In this document: piece after piece, positions 26,472 through 35,714 of the stretch
Layout: each line of letters starts with the position of its first letter
Position numbering within the stretch: the stretch's first letter is position 1
NCBI RefSeq assembly: GCF_003515685.1
Contig: NZ_QWEG01000014.1
Span: forward strand, 35,663 to 99,662
Reading direction: 5' to 3'
DNA from: Neobacillus notoginsengisoli
GTDB taxonomy: Bacteria > Bacillota > Bacilli > Bacillales > Cytobacillaceae
Length of the DNA stretch: 64,000 nt
The notes under the pieces: model-generated
The model's database searches: none
Seen by the model: the letters and a program-made list of their open reading frames with translations, nothing else
Told to the model about the DNA's origin: nothing
Program-made: the position numbers and the translations under genes

Positions 26472-27263
26472 TTGAAAAAACTAACTATTTTTATTTCGCT
26501 GATGGTGGTATTGACAGCTTTAGCAGGATGCGTAAAAAATGATAGACAAAGGGGCAACGGTAAAAAGCCAGGAAAAGAAGTTGAATTGACTGTTTCCGCA
26601 GCAATCAGCCTGCAAGGTGCTTTAGACGAAATAGCGGCCAATTTTGAAAAAGAGAATAAAAATATAAAAATCAACTATAACTACGGAGCATCCGGTGCGC
26701 TGCAACAGCAAATCTCCCAGGGAGCGCCTGTGGACCTGTTCTTCTCGGCCGCTACTGACAAAATGGATGCCCTCGAGAAAGATGGGCTGATTGAAAAGGG
26801 GACAAGGGTTGAGCTTGTCGGAAATGAAATTGTCCTTGTTGTACCGAAAAATTCTAAGAAGAATATTAAGACATTCGAAGATTTGGCAAAAGCTGATCGA
26901 ATTTCAATCGGGACTCCAGAAACGGTGCCAGCGGGTAAATATGCAAAGGAAACGCTAGAAACCTTGGGAATTTGGCAGGCTGTCAAAGAAGTGGTTTATG
27001 CCAAGGATGTTCGCCAGGTGCTGACTTATGTGGAGACAGCCAATGTGGATGCGGGGATTGTGTATAAGACGGATGCGATGGGTTCAAAGAAAGTGGGGAT
27101 TGCCGATACGGCCGCCGAAAATACACACGGACCGATTGTGTATCCAATTGGAGTCATAAAGGATAGCCGTCATCTTAAAGAAGCAAGGGTTTTTTATGAT
27201 TATTTGATCAGTGATGAGTCGGTTGATGTTTTAGAGAAGCATGGATTCAAAAGCCTTAAATAA
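26472..27263 (+). CDS. modA: ModA-like molybdate-binding lipoprotein, orphan
   Basis: A 263-residue extracellular lipoprotein. The signal peptide ends in the lipobox LTALAGC, with the lipidated Cys at residue 20. The mature part has ModA features: LTVSAAISLQGALDEIA, YGASGALQQQISQGAPVDLFFSA and VPAGKYAKETL. It binds molybdate or tungstate for import. It starts with TTG at 26472 after AGGGAAGG. Normally modB and modC follow; here a terminator follows and no ABC permease or ATPase lies nearby, so it must use a transporter encoded elsewhere or have another role. A TATAAT-like box lies near 26302, about 170 bp upstream. Confidence 0.9.
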   Translation: MKKLTIFISLMVVLTALAGCVKNDRQRGNGKKPGKEVELTVSAAISLQGALDEIAANFEKENKNIKINYNYGASGALQQQISQGAPVDLFFSAATDKMDALEKDGLIEKGTRVELVGNEIVLVVPKNSKKNIKTFEDLAKADRISIGTPETVPAGKYAKETLETLGIWQAVKEVVYAKDVRQVLTYVETANVDAGIVYKTDAMGSKKVGIADTAAENTHGPIVYPIGVIKDSRHLKEARVFYDYLISDESVDVLEKHGFKSLK

Positions 27264-27272
27264 TAATGCATT

Positions 27273-27303
27273 GAGAATGAACTCCTTGTTCATTCTCTTT
27301 TTT
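27273..27303 (+). terminator. Rho-independent terminator after modA
   Basis: GAGAATGAAC (27273-27282) and GTTCATTCTC (27288-27297) form a perfect 10-bp stem followed by six Ts. Confidence 0.93.
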
Positions 27304-27403
27304 GTCGGTTATTTTTATTTTACGGTATGCTATGGTTAAAGTGGTTTTTGAATGATGGAATGAAGGAACGGGCCTCTTGCTATTCCGAGGATAGGTGTCT
27401 GAA

Positions 27404-27432
27404 TGAGGCACTAGAACCGTCCCCGTGCCTCA
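27404..27432. repeat. short inverted repeat of Bacillaceae type
   Basis: TGAGGCAC and GTGCCTCA form an 8-bp stem with a 13-base loop containing AGAACCGTCCCC. I recall similar GAGGCAC...GTGCCTC elements between many Bacillaceae genes. It lies 15 bp ahead of the response regulator start, where it could affect translation. Confidence 0.5.
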
Positions 27433-27447
27433 CTGAATGGAGTGTGG

Positions 27448-28125
27448 ATGATGCGAAGGATTCTTGTGGTGGATGATGATCGAAATATTTTGGATTTGGT
27501 TGGGATTCATGTGAGCCGGGCGGGGTATCAGGTGCTGAAGGCGGAGGATGGGTTTCGGGCGCTTGAGATTCTTGAGTCGGTGCTGCCGGATTTAGCGATT
27601 GTGGATGTGATGATGCCGGGGCTGAATGGGTTTGAGCTGACGGCGAGGATTCGGGACGATTATGATATTCCTGTATTGCTGCTGACTGCGAAGGGGGAGT
27701 TGGAGGATAAGGAGCAGGGATTCCAGGCGGGTTCAGATGATTACCTTGTGAAGCCTTTCGAACCGAAAGAACTGTTGTTCAGAATCGCGGCGATTTTACG
27801 CCGCTATGATAAGCCGGCAGATTCAATTTTGCAGGTGGGATCAATCACGATTAACCTGAAAAGCTTTGAAGTAACAGCTGGCAAAAGCACCTTGCTCATG
27901 CCTCTAAAGGAATTTGAACTGCTTACTTTATTGGCCTCGAAGCCGAATCAAGTATTTCAACGCGCAGCGATTATGGAGAAAATCTGGGGTTATGATTATG
28001 AAGGAGACGAGCAGACGCTGAATACGCATATTAAACGGATCCGGGAGCGGCTCGCTAAAATTGCGGACGATGTGGAAATTGCGACAGTGCGCGGAGTGGG
28101 CTACAAGCTTGAGGTGCATTCTTAA
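27448..28125 (+). CDS. OmpR-family response regulator
   Basis: A 225-residue regulator with a receiver domain (DDD at residues 9-11, phospho-acceptor D53 in IVDVMMPGLNG, K in LVKPFEP) and a winged-helix DNA-binding domain (IWGYDYEGDEQTLNTHIKRI). The frame opens at GTG 27442, but GGAG at 27439-27442 overlaps it, so ATG 27448 or 27451 is the start. It is coupled to the downstream kinase (stop overlaps the ATG) and to a small membrane protein and an MMPL exporter, which are its likely targets. Confidence 0.92.
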   Translation: MMRRILVVDDDRNILDLVGIHVSRAGYQVLKAEDGFRALEILESVLPDLAIVDVMMPGLNGFELTARIRDDYDIPVLLLTAKGELEDKEQGFQAGSDDYLVKPFEPKELLFRIAAILRRYDKPADSILQVGSITINLKSFEVTAGKSTLLMPLKEFELLTLLASKPNQVFQRAAIMEKIWGYDYEGDEQTLNTHIKRIRERLAKIADDVEIATVRGVGYKLEVHS

Positions 28126-29498
28126 TGAAATCCTTATATGGGAAATTCCTGCTCATGACGATGCTGATCATGGTGTTCAGCTCAGTTGCCGGGTTCCTTG
28201 TAGCGAACACGTATTACCACCGGGTCATGAAAGAGCGGAATGATACGAAGAATGTCCAAATTGCCGGAACGATTGTCGGCCATATTGAAAAATCGCCAAA
28301 GATGGATTTAACGAATTATCTTGAAACGGTCGGGGATATCGGCTACCAGTTGTATGTAGTGGATGAAGCTGGCGGAGAAACATTTTATGGGGGCCAATAC
28401 CGCTTAAAAAACCTGGATTCTTCCGTTGTCCAGTCCGTGCTTGGCGGCGAAGTCTATCATGGCATGCGGGAATTCCCGCGGGAGACGTTCATGACCGGTT
28501 TTTTTGCCAATGAATTGTCAAATACAATTGGTGTCCCATTTACGTTTGAAAATAAAAAGTATGCCATGTTCATAAGACCGGATATCAAGCATTTATTCAG
28601 CGAGGTGCATACCATTTTAGCCTGGCTCATAGTCGTGACGGCTATTTTAAGCTTGTTTGCAATGCTGCTTGTGGCAAAAATGCTGATTGTCCCGATTACG
28701 CAATTGACCGCGGCAACGAGGCGAATCGCCAATGAGAATTATGATACCCAGCTGGGCATTGATCGAAGAGATGAAATTGGCCAGCTGGCGGCAAGCTTCA
28801 ATAAAATGGTCGGACAGCTTCAGGAAAATGATAAAATGCGGAAGGAATTTATCAGCAATGTATCACATGACTTCCAATCCCCGTTACAGAATATTAAGGG
28901 CTATGCCGGCTTGCTGAAATCGGCGGACATTACAGTTCAAGAACGCGCCAATTATGCAGGGATCATTGAATCAGAAACGAACCGTTTGTCAAAACTGACC
29001 CGGCAGCTTTTGCTGCTCACTTCTTTGGACCAGTCGTCCAGGCTCGTAACGTTCAAGGAGTACCGCCTCGATGAACAGATTAAAGCAACTGCAAATAAAT
29101 ACCGTTGGTGGCTTGAGGAAGAAAATATCAATTTATCTATGATCGTGGAACCGATTATGTACATGGGCGATGAATCGTTAATGGAGAATGTTTGGGTTAA
29201 TCTGTTATCCAATGCCATTAAATATAACAAACTAGATGGGGAAATTTCGATAGAGCTTGCCCAAACGGATAGCACTGTCGAGGTGGTCATCCGGGATACC
29301 GGAATTGGCCTCAATGAAGAAGGGGAGGGAAAGCTGTTCGAACGATTTTACCGGGCGGATGCCTCGAGGACGAAAGAAGGAACCGGCCTCGGTTTATCAA
29401 TCGTGAAGCAAATCGTTGAGCTTCATAATGGAGAAATCACTGTTCATAGCACTCCGGGCCATGGAACTGCTTTTACAATTAGACTACCTAAATTGTAA
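28125..29498 (+). CDS. membrane sensor histidine kinase
   Basis: A 457-residue kinase: membrane helix (about residues 8-28), an extracytoplasmic sensor of about 130 residues, second helix (about 163-188), HAMP (about 189-240), HisKA with H248 (NVSHDFQSPLQNIKGY) and HATPase (NLLSNAIKYN, RDTGIGL, GTGLGLS). It reads SHDFQSPL where SHELRTPL is the common form, seen in a subfamily of Bacillaceae kinases. With its regulator and the downstream MMPL exporter it likely responds to a membrane-active compound or envelope stress; the signal is unknown. Confidence 0.92.
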   Translation: MKSLYGKFLLMTMLIMVFSSVAGFLVANTYYHRVMKERNDTKNVQIAGTIVGHIEKSPKMDLTNYLETVGDIGYQLYVVDEAGGETFYGGQYRLKNLDSSVVQSVLGGEVYHGMREFPRETFMTGFFANELSNTIGVPFTFENKKYAMFIRPDIKHLFSEVHTILAWLIVVTAILSLFAMLLVAKMLIVPITQLTAATRRIANENYDTQLGIDRRDEIGQLAASFNKMVGQLQENDKMRKEFISNVSHDFQSPLQNIKGYAGLLKSADITVQERANYAGIIESETNRLSKLTRQLLLLTSLDQSSRLVTFKEYRLDEQIKATANKYRWWLEEENINLSMIVEPIMYMGDESLMENVWVNLLSNAIKYNKLDGEISIELAQTDSTVEVVIRDTGIGLNEEGEGKLFERFYRADASRTKEGTGLGLSIVKQIVELHNGEITVHSTPGHGTAFTIRLPKL

Positions 29499-29571
29499 CT
29501 CCGAGTTCATATAGAGTTCATGTTGCCAGATTAACATTAACCCCGTAGACACAAAATCTATGGAGGTTGAC

Positions 29572-29961
29572 ATGATGGAAACAAAATGGAGTTTACGATT
29601 AATCAGGCTCGCGGCCATTTTTGGTCTGGTCGGAGCCGTATTAGGTTCACATATGGCGGGTTCGGGAGGATATCAGTTCCGCCCGGTTCATGCCCATATT
29701 CTTGTAGTAGGCTGGCTGTCCGTTTTTGCATGGGGGATTTTCTACCGTGTTTTTAAAATCAAATCTTCTAAATTAGTCTCAATTCATGGATGGACGACTG
29801 TAATTGGTTCAATTGGATTAACAGCGGGCATGTGGCTGAACGCGATGATGGATAGTACGTTCGTCCTCGTTTTTTATATTGCCGGCGGTTCAATCCTGTT
29901 GATAAGCTTTGGAATCTTTATTGTCACAACATTCATGATTGATACGAAAGAAGGCAGCTAA
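29572..29961 (+). CDS. four-helix membrane protein with HAH motif
   Basis: About 129 residues with four hydrophobic segments. The second contains RPVHAHILVVGWLSVFAWG, reminiscent of the haem-ligand helix of haem-copper oxidase subunit I and NO reductase-like proteins (HxHxxxxGW), and a further His follows in SIHGWTT. It is far too short to be an oxidase. ATG at 29560 is in frame, but GGAGG (29562-29566) overlaps it and points to 29572 or 29575. It precedes the MMPL gene with almost no gap. It could bind haem and act as a redox or gas sensor or as a subunit; this is inference. Confidence 0.75.
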   Translation: MMETKWSLRLIRLAAIFGLVGAVLGSHMAGSGGYQFRPVHAHILVVGWLSVFAWGIFYRVFKIKSSKLVSIHGWTTVIGSIGLTAGMWLNAMMDSTFVLVFYIAGGSILLISFGIFIVTTFMIDTKEGS

Positions 29962-29962
29962 C

Positions 29963-32083
29963 ATGATGAAAATCCTCAGAGAGAAAAAAAGATGGATTAT
30001 TATCTTGTTCTACTGGCTTCTTGCTGCAGGAGTGCTTTCGAGCATCGCGCCTGGCGCAAAAGAACAAACTTCGCCGGAAAAGAACTTCGGTTTACCCGAA
30101 ACGGCCGAATCCATTAAAGCAGAAAAAACCCTCAAGGAATACTTCCCTTCGTCAGAAGGAGTTCCGCTATTCGTTGTCATTCATGGCAAGGACGGCCTGA
30201 ATGATGAAGATGTTGAAAAAGCCATTAGTAATGTAGAGAAAGTCATGAACGAGACTGAGGAGGACTTGTCGGTTGTGCCGCTTTCGATGATGCCAAAGCC
30301 GGCGCGCGCCTCGTTCTTTTCGGAAGACAATACAACATTTTTTATACCCGTCCTGTTTCCTGTAGGGATGGAAAATAAAGCAGTAAAATTGCAGATGGAC
30401 GAGCTGAAAAAAGAAGTGGCGAAAGATATGCCTTCCAATCTTGAGACCTACTTTACTGGTCCGGCAGGCATTATGGCGGATACGTATGAAATGTTTTCAA
30501 AAGCTGACGTTGTTTTAATTTTGGCAACAGTAGGGCTGATTTTTGTCGTTCTGATTTTAATTTACCGCTCGCCACTGCTTGCATTTATCCCGTTGATTGG
30601 GGCGGGGATATCGTATTCAGTCGTTGACCGGCTTCTTGGGTTGATGGGCAAATATGACTGGTTCAGAATCGAAAGCCAGTCACTGTCCATCATGATGATT
30701 CTTCTGTTCGCGGTCATTACAGACTATTCACTCCTGCTGTTTGCCCGTTTCCGTGAAGAGCTTGAAAAAGGCCTGCCTGTGAATGATGCGATGAAAAATG
30801 CGGCCAAATTTGTGACAGAGCCGATCATCTTTAGCGGCGGGACCGTTCTTATGGGTATGCTGACGCTGTTCTTTGCGGTTTATGAGGCTTACCGTAATTT
30901 TGCTCCTGTATTTGCCGTGGCAGTCGCAGTTATGCTGCTGACGGGTTTAACTTTGATGCCGGCGCTCTTTGCGATTGCGGGCGAGAAATCTTTTTGGCCG
31001 TCGAATCCCCGTAAACGCGCGGTTAAGCGGGCTGGAAAGGAGGGCTTCTGGCATAAGCTTGGACGGTTTGTAACTGAAAAGCCATGGATATCGCTGATTC
31101 CGGTTTTGGTCATCTTAGTATTCTTCACGTCTATGGTCAGACAGACGCATTACACCTTTAACCTGCTTGATTCGTTCCCGAAAGAGATGTCATCCATCCA
31201 GGGCTACAATAAGCTGAATGATGCCTTCTCGGCAGGGGAAATCGCGCCGACGACCGTTATTGTAAAGGCAAAAAATGATTTGGCGCCGGAACAGGTCGAG
31301 GCGCTTGCCAAGGAACTGTATAGCCTTGACGGGATTTCCAAAGCAGAAATCCAGGGTCATCCATTCGCTGAGAACCATCAGAATGTCGCGAAAATCAATT
31401 TGGTTTTCAAAAGCAATCCTTACACTGAAAAGGCTTTTGACGAACTGGAAAAGCTTCGCACTCAATCTCCGGAACTATTAAAAGCGAGTAAAATTGCTGA
31501 TGCAAAACTGTTGTTTGCCGGTGAAACCTCCCAAAAAACCGATATCCGAAATGCCAGCCACGATGATGAGATTCGTATTATCGCCATTGTGACGGTGCTG
31601 ATCCTGATAATGCTTGCCATCCAGACCCGTTCTTTAGTGGCCCCGCTCTATATGATGGGCACCATTCTTTTGTCCTACGGGGCCGCGCTTGGATTCAGTA
31701 TATTCTTCTTCCAGGATCTACTCGGTTATCAGGGCATCAGCTACCGGATTCCGCTTTATACGTTCGTATTCCTTGTAGCTCTCGGAGTTGACTACTCCAT
31801 CATGCTGATTTCCCGCATCCGGGAAGAGAAGAAACACCTTCCAATTAAAGATGCTGTGAGGGAAGGGGTTGGAAAAACAGGCGGGGTCATTTCATCTGCC
31901 GGTCTGATTTTAGCTGCAACGTTCGCGGTCCTGATTACTCAGCCGGTAGTAGAGCTTCGCATATTCGGCTTTACTGTGGCAATCGGGGTGCTCGTAGACA
32001 CATTTATTGTCCGCCCGATTGCGATTCCGGCATTGATTTCCATTCTTGGAAAGTATAGCTTTTGGCCTAAAAAGGTTAATTAA
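29963..32083 (+). CDS. MMPL/RND-type exporter
   Basis: A 706-residue transporter with the duplicated MMPL layout: one N-terminal helix, a large extracellular domain (about residues 35-170), five helices, then helix, second extracellular domain and five helices. Characteristic segments are VITDYSLLLFARFREE and VALGVDYSIMLISRIREE, whose Asp-Tyr pairs are the proton-relay positions of the family. ATG at 29939 is in frame, but AGAAGG is spaced for 29963. B. subtilis YdfJ and YdgH are of this family. Regulation by the two-component system just upstream is likely, so a role in exporting a toxic lipid or antibiotic fits. Confidence 0.92.
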   Translation: MMKILREKKRWIIILFYWLLAAGVLSSIAPGAKEQTSPEKNFGLPETAESIKAEKTLKEYFPSSEGVPLFVVIHGKDGLNDEDVEKAISNVEKVMNETEEDLSVVPLSMMPKPARASFFSEDNTTFFIPVLFPVGMENKAVKLQMDELKKEVAKDMPSNLETYFTGPAGIMADTYEMFSKADVVLILATVGLIFVVLILIYRSPLLAFIPLIGAGISYSVVDRLLGLMGKYDWFRIESQSLSIMMILLFAVITDYSLLLFARFREELEKGLPVNDAMKNAAKFVTEPIIFSGGTVLMGMLTLFFAVYEAYRNFAPVFAVAVAVMLLTGLTLMPALFAIAGEKSFWPSNPRKRAVKRAGKEGFWHKLGRFVTEKPWISLIPVLVILVFFTSMVRQTHYTFNLLDSFPKEMSSIQGYNKLNDAFSAGEIAPTTVIVKAKNDLAPEQVEALAKELYSLDGISKAEIQGHPFAENHQNVAKINLVFKSNPYTEKAFDELEKLRTQSPELLKASKIADAKLLFAGETSQKTDIRNASHDDEIRIIAIVTVLILIMLAIQTRSLVAPLYMMGTILLSYGAALGFSIFFFQDLLGYQGISYRIPLYTFVFLVALGVDYSIMLISRIREEKKHLPIKDAVREGVGKTGGVISSAGLILAATFAVLITQPVVELRIFGFTVAIGVLVDTFIVRPIAIPALISILGKYSFWPKKVN

Positions 32084-32096
32084 GGGCACTACACAC

Positions 32097-32124
32097 AAAA
32101 GGCATCGGAAAATCGATGCCTTTT
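32097..32124. terminator. bidirectional terminator between MMPL and DinB-like genes
   Basis: AAAAGGCATCG pairs with CGATGCCTTTTT around GAAAAT; A-run and T-run on both sides serve both convergent genes. Confidence 0.92.
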
Positions 32125-32126
32125 TG

Positions 32127-32618
32127 CTATTCTGAAAGCTTCTTCTCAGGCAAAAGCCCGCGCCCGATAAAGTTTGCAGAGACCGGCTTCCTGCCCAGCT
32201 CTCTCGCCCAAACGGATAATTGACCTATATGGTGAATCTCGTGGGCTATTACATGGCGCATCACTTCACCCCATGTGTCTGTAAGAATTCGTCCATCAGG
32301 CGTTGTTTCCTGATAAAGATTATTCTCTTTACTAGAATCCCAATTTCTGACGAACGCTTCAACTTCTTCATGAAACCTTGCATCAAGCTCCCTGATTTTT
32401 TCGAGGGTGCTGTGTTTTTCAAAATCTTCCTGGAAATCCGGCTTTCCTTGAATGAGCCGAATCCAGCTCCATTCCACGTCGATAATATGGAAAAGGGTTT
32501 GAAGAATACTGCCTACTCCTCCGGTTCGTTTTGCCAATAGTTCTTCCTGGCTTACTTCCTCGCACCATTGAACCCATTCTTTCCGAACCATCCAGTTATA
32601 GCGAAACAATGCTTCCAA
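32127..32618 (-). CDS. DinB-family protein
   Basis: A 163-residue four-helix bundle protein of the DinB/YfiT-like superfamily. The metal-binding histidines of the family are visible: H in TLFHIIDVEWSW near residue 44, and HEIHHIGQLS near residues 128-133. It starts with TTG at 32618 after AGGAGGGG. Members include damage-inducible DinB and thiol transferases that use bacillithiol or mycothiol; the exact reaction here is unknown. It is a single gene. Confidence 0.87.
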   Translation of the reverse strand: MEALFRYNWMVRKEWVQWCEEVSQEELLAKRTGGVGSILQTLFHIIDVEWSWIRLIQGKPDFQEDFEKHSTLEKIRELDARFHEEVEAFVRNWDSSKENNLYQETTPDGRILTDTWGEVMRHVIAHEIHHIGQLSVWARELGRKPVSANFIGRGLLPEKKLSE

Positions 32619-32801
32619 CTTGCTCCCCTCCTATTAATGCAATCTTACTATGTTTTCTAGGATATCTGCGAATCATTTTGAAAAAAGTCAAACATTTGCT
32701 TAGACGAGGAGAGGAATTATAGTATAGTAATGTTATAGGGAAAATAATGGAAAATCATACATACCTACTTTACTTATTAAGGCCAAACGGAGGCAGCCCT
32801 A

Positions 32802-33839
32802 ATGGCAAAACAATACAAGTCATTAACTTCATTGAAACGAGCAATCTATTTATGGGTTATTCCTTGTATACTCGTTTCTCTTTTGCTTAACAACTTTTTG
32901 CAAAACAATGCAAACGAAGATTTTTTTATCAGTTCAATACTTAATACGGTCCTGATGGCCTGGTTCAGCGTTAGTTGGTTTATGATCTTTATGAACAGTA
33001 AGATTCGCTTTATTGAAATTTCAAATTTATTCCTGGTCAGTCTCTATCATATTATTACATTTTATGATGCTGTCTATAGTGTTATTTTAAAGGGCCACGA
33101 TTCACTTGGCGATTTTATCATTTGGATGCCGATTTTTATGGCCTACATCTTTATCACTTTAAAAAACAGGCAGGGCCTTCTGTTCTCCCTTATGTTAGTT
33201 GCGATCACTCTTATTCCAGGAATCCTGAACTTCGGGAAATTTTCAGCTGAACAGATTGATTCTTTTACGCAATTTTATTTGGCCAATATTGTTTATATTG
33301 TTGCGCTGTATTTTGCCCGCCATTTGCTGGAGGTCTATTCGGAACTGGCTGTTGCCAAAAGGGATGCTTATATTGATTCACTGACAGGGATTGCAAACCG
33401 CCACCAGATCGACAAGTGGCTCGGGCATTATATTGAGAAATCCGAGAGCGGCAAAGGGTCATTTTCAGTTGCTTTTTTCGACATTGATCATTTTAAGACA
33501 GTAAATGACCTGCACGGGCATCAAGTAGGAGATGCTGTTCTAAAGGAGCTTGTAAAGCTGATTAAATCTGAGCTCAATCGGGAAGAGTTATTCGGGCGCT
33601 GGGGAGGCGAGGAGTTTATTGTTATAATCAAAAAGCCTGAAGAAGCGGCAGTGGAGCTTGCCGAACGATTACGAAAACGGATGGAATCACATCATTTCCC
33701 TATTGCCGGCAAAGTAACTTCAAGCTTTGGGGTTGCAGGATTTCAAAAGGGGGATACCATTATTACTCTCCTGGATAGGGCTGACAAAGCGCTCTATCTT
33801 TCTAAGCATGCAGGGAGAAACAAGGTTGAAAGGACATAG
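32802..33839 (+). CDS. membrane diguanylate cyclase (GGEEF)
   Basis: A 345-residue protein with about six hydrophobic segments in residues 12-172 and a GGDEF domain (about 185-343) that makes cyclic di-GMP from two GTP. The active-site motif is GGEEF at 268-272 (GRWGGEEF), and FFDIDHFKTVND supplies the metal-binding Asp. The inhibitory RxxD site expected just upstream reads REEL, so product inhibition is probably missing. ATG 32802 follows GGAGG. The 52-bp repeat array 2 begins about 30 bp after the stop. Confidence 0.92.
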   Translation: MAKQYKSLTSLKRAIYLWVIPCILVSLLLNNFLQNNANEDFFISSILNTVLMAWFSVSWFMIFMNSKIRFIEISNLFLVSLYHIITFYDAVYSVILKGHDSLGDFIIWMPIFMAYIFITLKNRQGLLFSLMLVAITLIPGILNFGKFSAEQIDSFTQFYLANIVYIVALYFARHLLEVYSELAVAKRDAYIDSLTGIANRHQIDKWLGHYIEKSESGKGSFSVAFFDIDHFKTVNDLHGHQVGDAVLKELVKLIKSELNREELFGRWGGEEFIVIIKKPEEAAVELAERLRKRMESHHFPIAGKVTSSFGVAGFQKGDTIITLLDRADKALYLSKHAGRNKVERT

Positions 33840-33868
33840 GCACCGGCTTTTTGGCGGGCGCCTGAAAT

Positions 33869-34421
33869 GAATCACTCAAGGATGGTTTGCGTGACAACAG
33901 AACTCTAAAACGCTGTCTGATTGTCACTCAAGAGTAGTTTGCGTGACAACCAAGCTCGGCAACGCTGCCTAGTTGTCACTCAAGGATGGTTTGCGTGACA
34001 ACCAAACCCGAAAATGCTGTTTAGTTGTCACTTAAGAGCGGTTTGCGTGACAACCAAACCCGAAAATGCTGTTTAGTTGTCACTTAAGAGCGGTTTGCGT
34101 GACAACCAAACCCGAAAATGCTGTTTAGTTGTCACTTAAGACCGGTTTGCGTGACAACCAAACCCGAAAATGCTGTTTAGTTGTCACTTAAGAGTGGTTT
34201 GCGTGACAACAAAACTCAAAAACTCTGTTTGGTTGTCACTCAAGCGTGGTTTGCGTGACAACCAAACCCGAAACCGCTTTCTGGTTGTCACTCAAGTATG
34301 GTTTGCGGTGACAACCAAACCCGAAAATGCTGTTTAGTTGTCACTCAGGAGCGGTTTGAGTGACAACAAAACTCGAAAGCTCTGTTTGGTTGTCACTCAA
34401 GTATGGTTTGCGTGACAACCA
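33869..34421. repeat. tandem array 2: about eleven 52-bp hairpin units
   Basis: The repeated core TCACT occurs at 33872 and ten more times, the last at 34393 (521 bp = 10 x 52 plus one extra base in unit 9). Each unit has a perfect inverted repeat GTTGTCAC-N15-GTGACAAC (31 bp) and a 21-bp spacer (CAAACCCGAAAATGCTGTTT...). Units 4 and 5 are identical; the outer ones are diverged. An alternative stem, GGTTTG with CAAACC, overlaps the main one. The array fills the gap between the convergent diguanylate cyclase and MFS genes. Confidence 0.95.
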
Positions 34422-34427
34422 CACACT

Positions 34428-35711
34428 TTAGGCTCCTGTACGGGCAGGAAGCGGGGGAGCATCTTCGTTTTCCTCCTGCAAATGATGTGTAAAAGTTTTC
34501 TTCAGGACATGGTAGGTAACAAGAGTGAGGACACAAAAACCACAAACCGCCAAGATAAACCATACGGGCATTTTTTCAAATAATACCCCGAATAAAATTA
34601 ATCCGATTGGAACCATACCGCTCGCACCAGCTTCAAGGAGGGCCATGACCCGTCCGCGCAGCTTGTCGGGCGTTTTCTTTTGCAAAAGGACAAAGATCGG
34701 CATATTGACGACCATGCCTAGGGAAGAGTTAATCAACACTAGTACAATCAGATAGACGAATATAAGTGAATTTGGGATGCCTGCAACTGCCGGAAGGCTT
34801 GGAAAACCGAGAAGAATAAGGATTACTGACATACCGGTCACGCCGCCAAGAATTGCACGTTCCTTATTTTTAATTTCCGGCCTGACCGAAAGAATGAGCG
34901 CGATTAGCAAGGTGCCGATCGAAAAGGCGCCTTCAATCACTCCGAGCTGGTAGGCGGGCATCTTCCTTACAATGAGGACAATATACGGCAGCGCAATTGG
35001 AGCAGCCGCATACCAGAAGTTCAGCCAGATCGCGAACAGGATAAGATGTTTAATGAAGGTTTCGTTTTTGACATAGACAAATCCCTGCTTCAGGTCCTCG
35101 AAGAAACCAGTGCTTTCCGAGTCATCCTTCTGACCTGCATATAAATTGTACCGGATGAATAAGCTGAACACACCGGAAATGGTGAAAGCTACAATATTGA
35201 TGGCCATGAATGATGATATCGGCATAAACCCGAAAAGGGCGCCACCCAGCATTGGGCCGAGTATATTTGACAGCGATGCTGCTGACTGGTTTAAAGACAT
35301 GGCCCTCTGTAAGTGATCGGGGCCAACCATGTTATAAACTGTGGAGGTTACCGCCGTGGAGTAGAACGTGTTGAATGTGGTCAAAACCGCCGTCGCTGCA
35401 TATAAAAGCCAAATTTCCTGTGTAACGGTGGTGAAGAGAAAGAGGATGAATCCAAGCCAAATGGCACAGGCAAAATCCATGACAATAATGATTTTTTTTC
35501 GGTCAAACCGATCAGCCACTGTTCCTGCGAGCGGAGAGAGAACGATACGCGGAACACTCCCCATCAGAAGTGTAATTGCAAAATTGAGGCTTGAACCAGT
35601 TTGGTTAAGAATATAAAGACCGATGGCAAAACTGTAAATTGAGGAACCAAGGATGGCAATCAATTTGGCTGGGACAAACAGGAACAGGTTTCTTTTGACG
35701 GCTTGTTCCAA
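34428..35711 (-). CDS. MFS drug/metabolite exporter (DHA3-like)
   Basis: A 427-residue major facilitator with 12 hydrophobic helices. The loop between helices 2 and 3 reads GTVADRFDRKKII, the standard MFS signature, and DKLRGRVMALLEA lies in the matching loop of the second half. TTG at 35711 follows GGAGAGG. It starts 3 bp after the stop of an HTH regulator, so the pair is an operon and the substrate is likely an inducer of that regulator. The substrate cannot be told from sequence. The gene ends seven bases from array 2, with no separate terminator visible. Confidence 0.9.
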   Translation of the reverse strand: MEQAVKRNLFLFVPAKLIAILGSSIYSFAIGLYILNQTGSSLNFAITLLMGSVPRIVLSPLAGTVADRFDRKKIIIVMDFACAIWLGFILFLFTTVTQEIWLLYAATAVLTTFNTFYSTAVTSTVYNMVGPDHLQRAMSLNQSAASLSNILGPMLGGALFGFMPISSFMAINIVAFTISGVFSLFIRYNLYAGQKDDSESTGFFEDLKQGFVYVKNETFIKHLILFAIWLNFWYAAAPIALPYIVLIVRKMPAYQLGVIEGAFSIGTLLIALILSVRPEIKNKERAILGGVTGMSVILILLGFPSLPAVAGIPNSLIFVYLIVLVLINSSLGMVVNMPIFVLLQKKTPDKLRGRVMALLEAGASGMVPIGLILFGVLFEKMPVWFILAVCGFCVLTLVTYHVLKKTFTHHLQEENEDAPPLPARTGA

Positions 35712-35714
35712 ACG

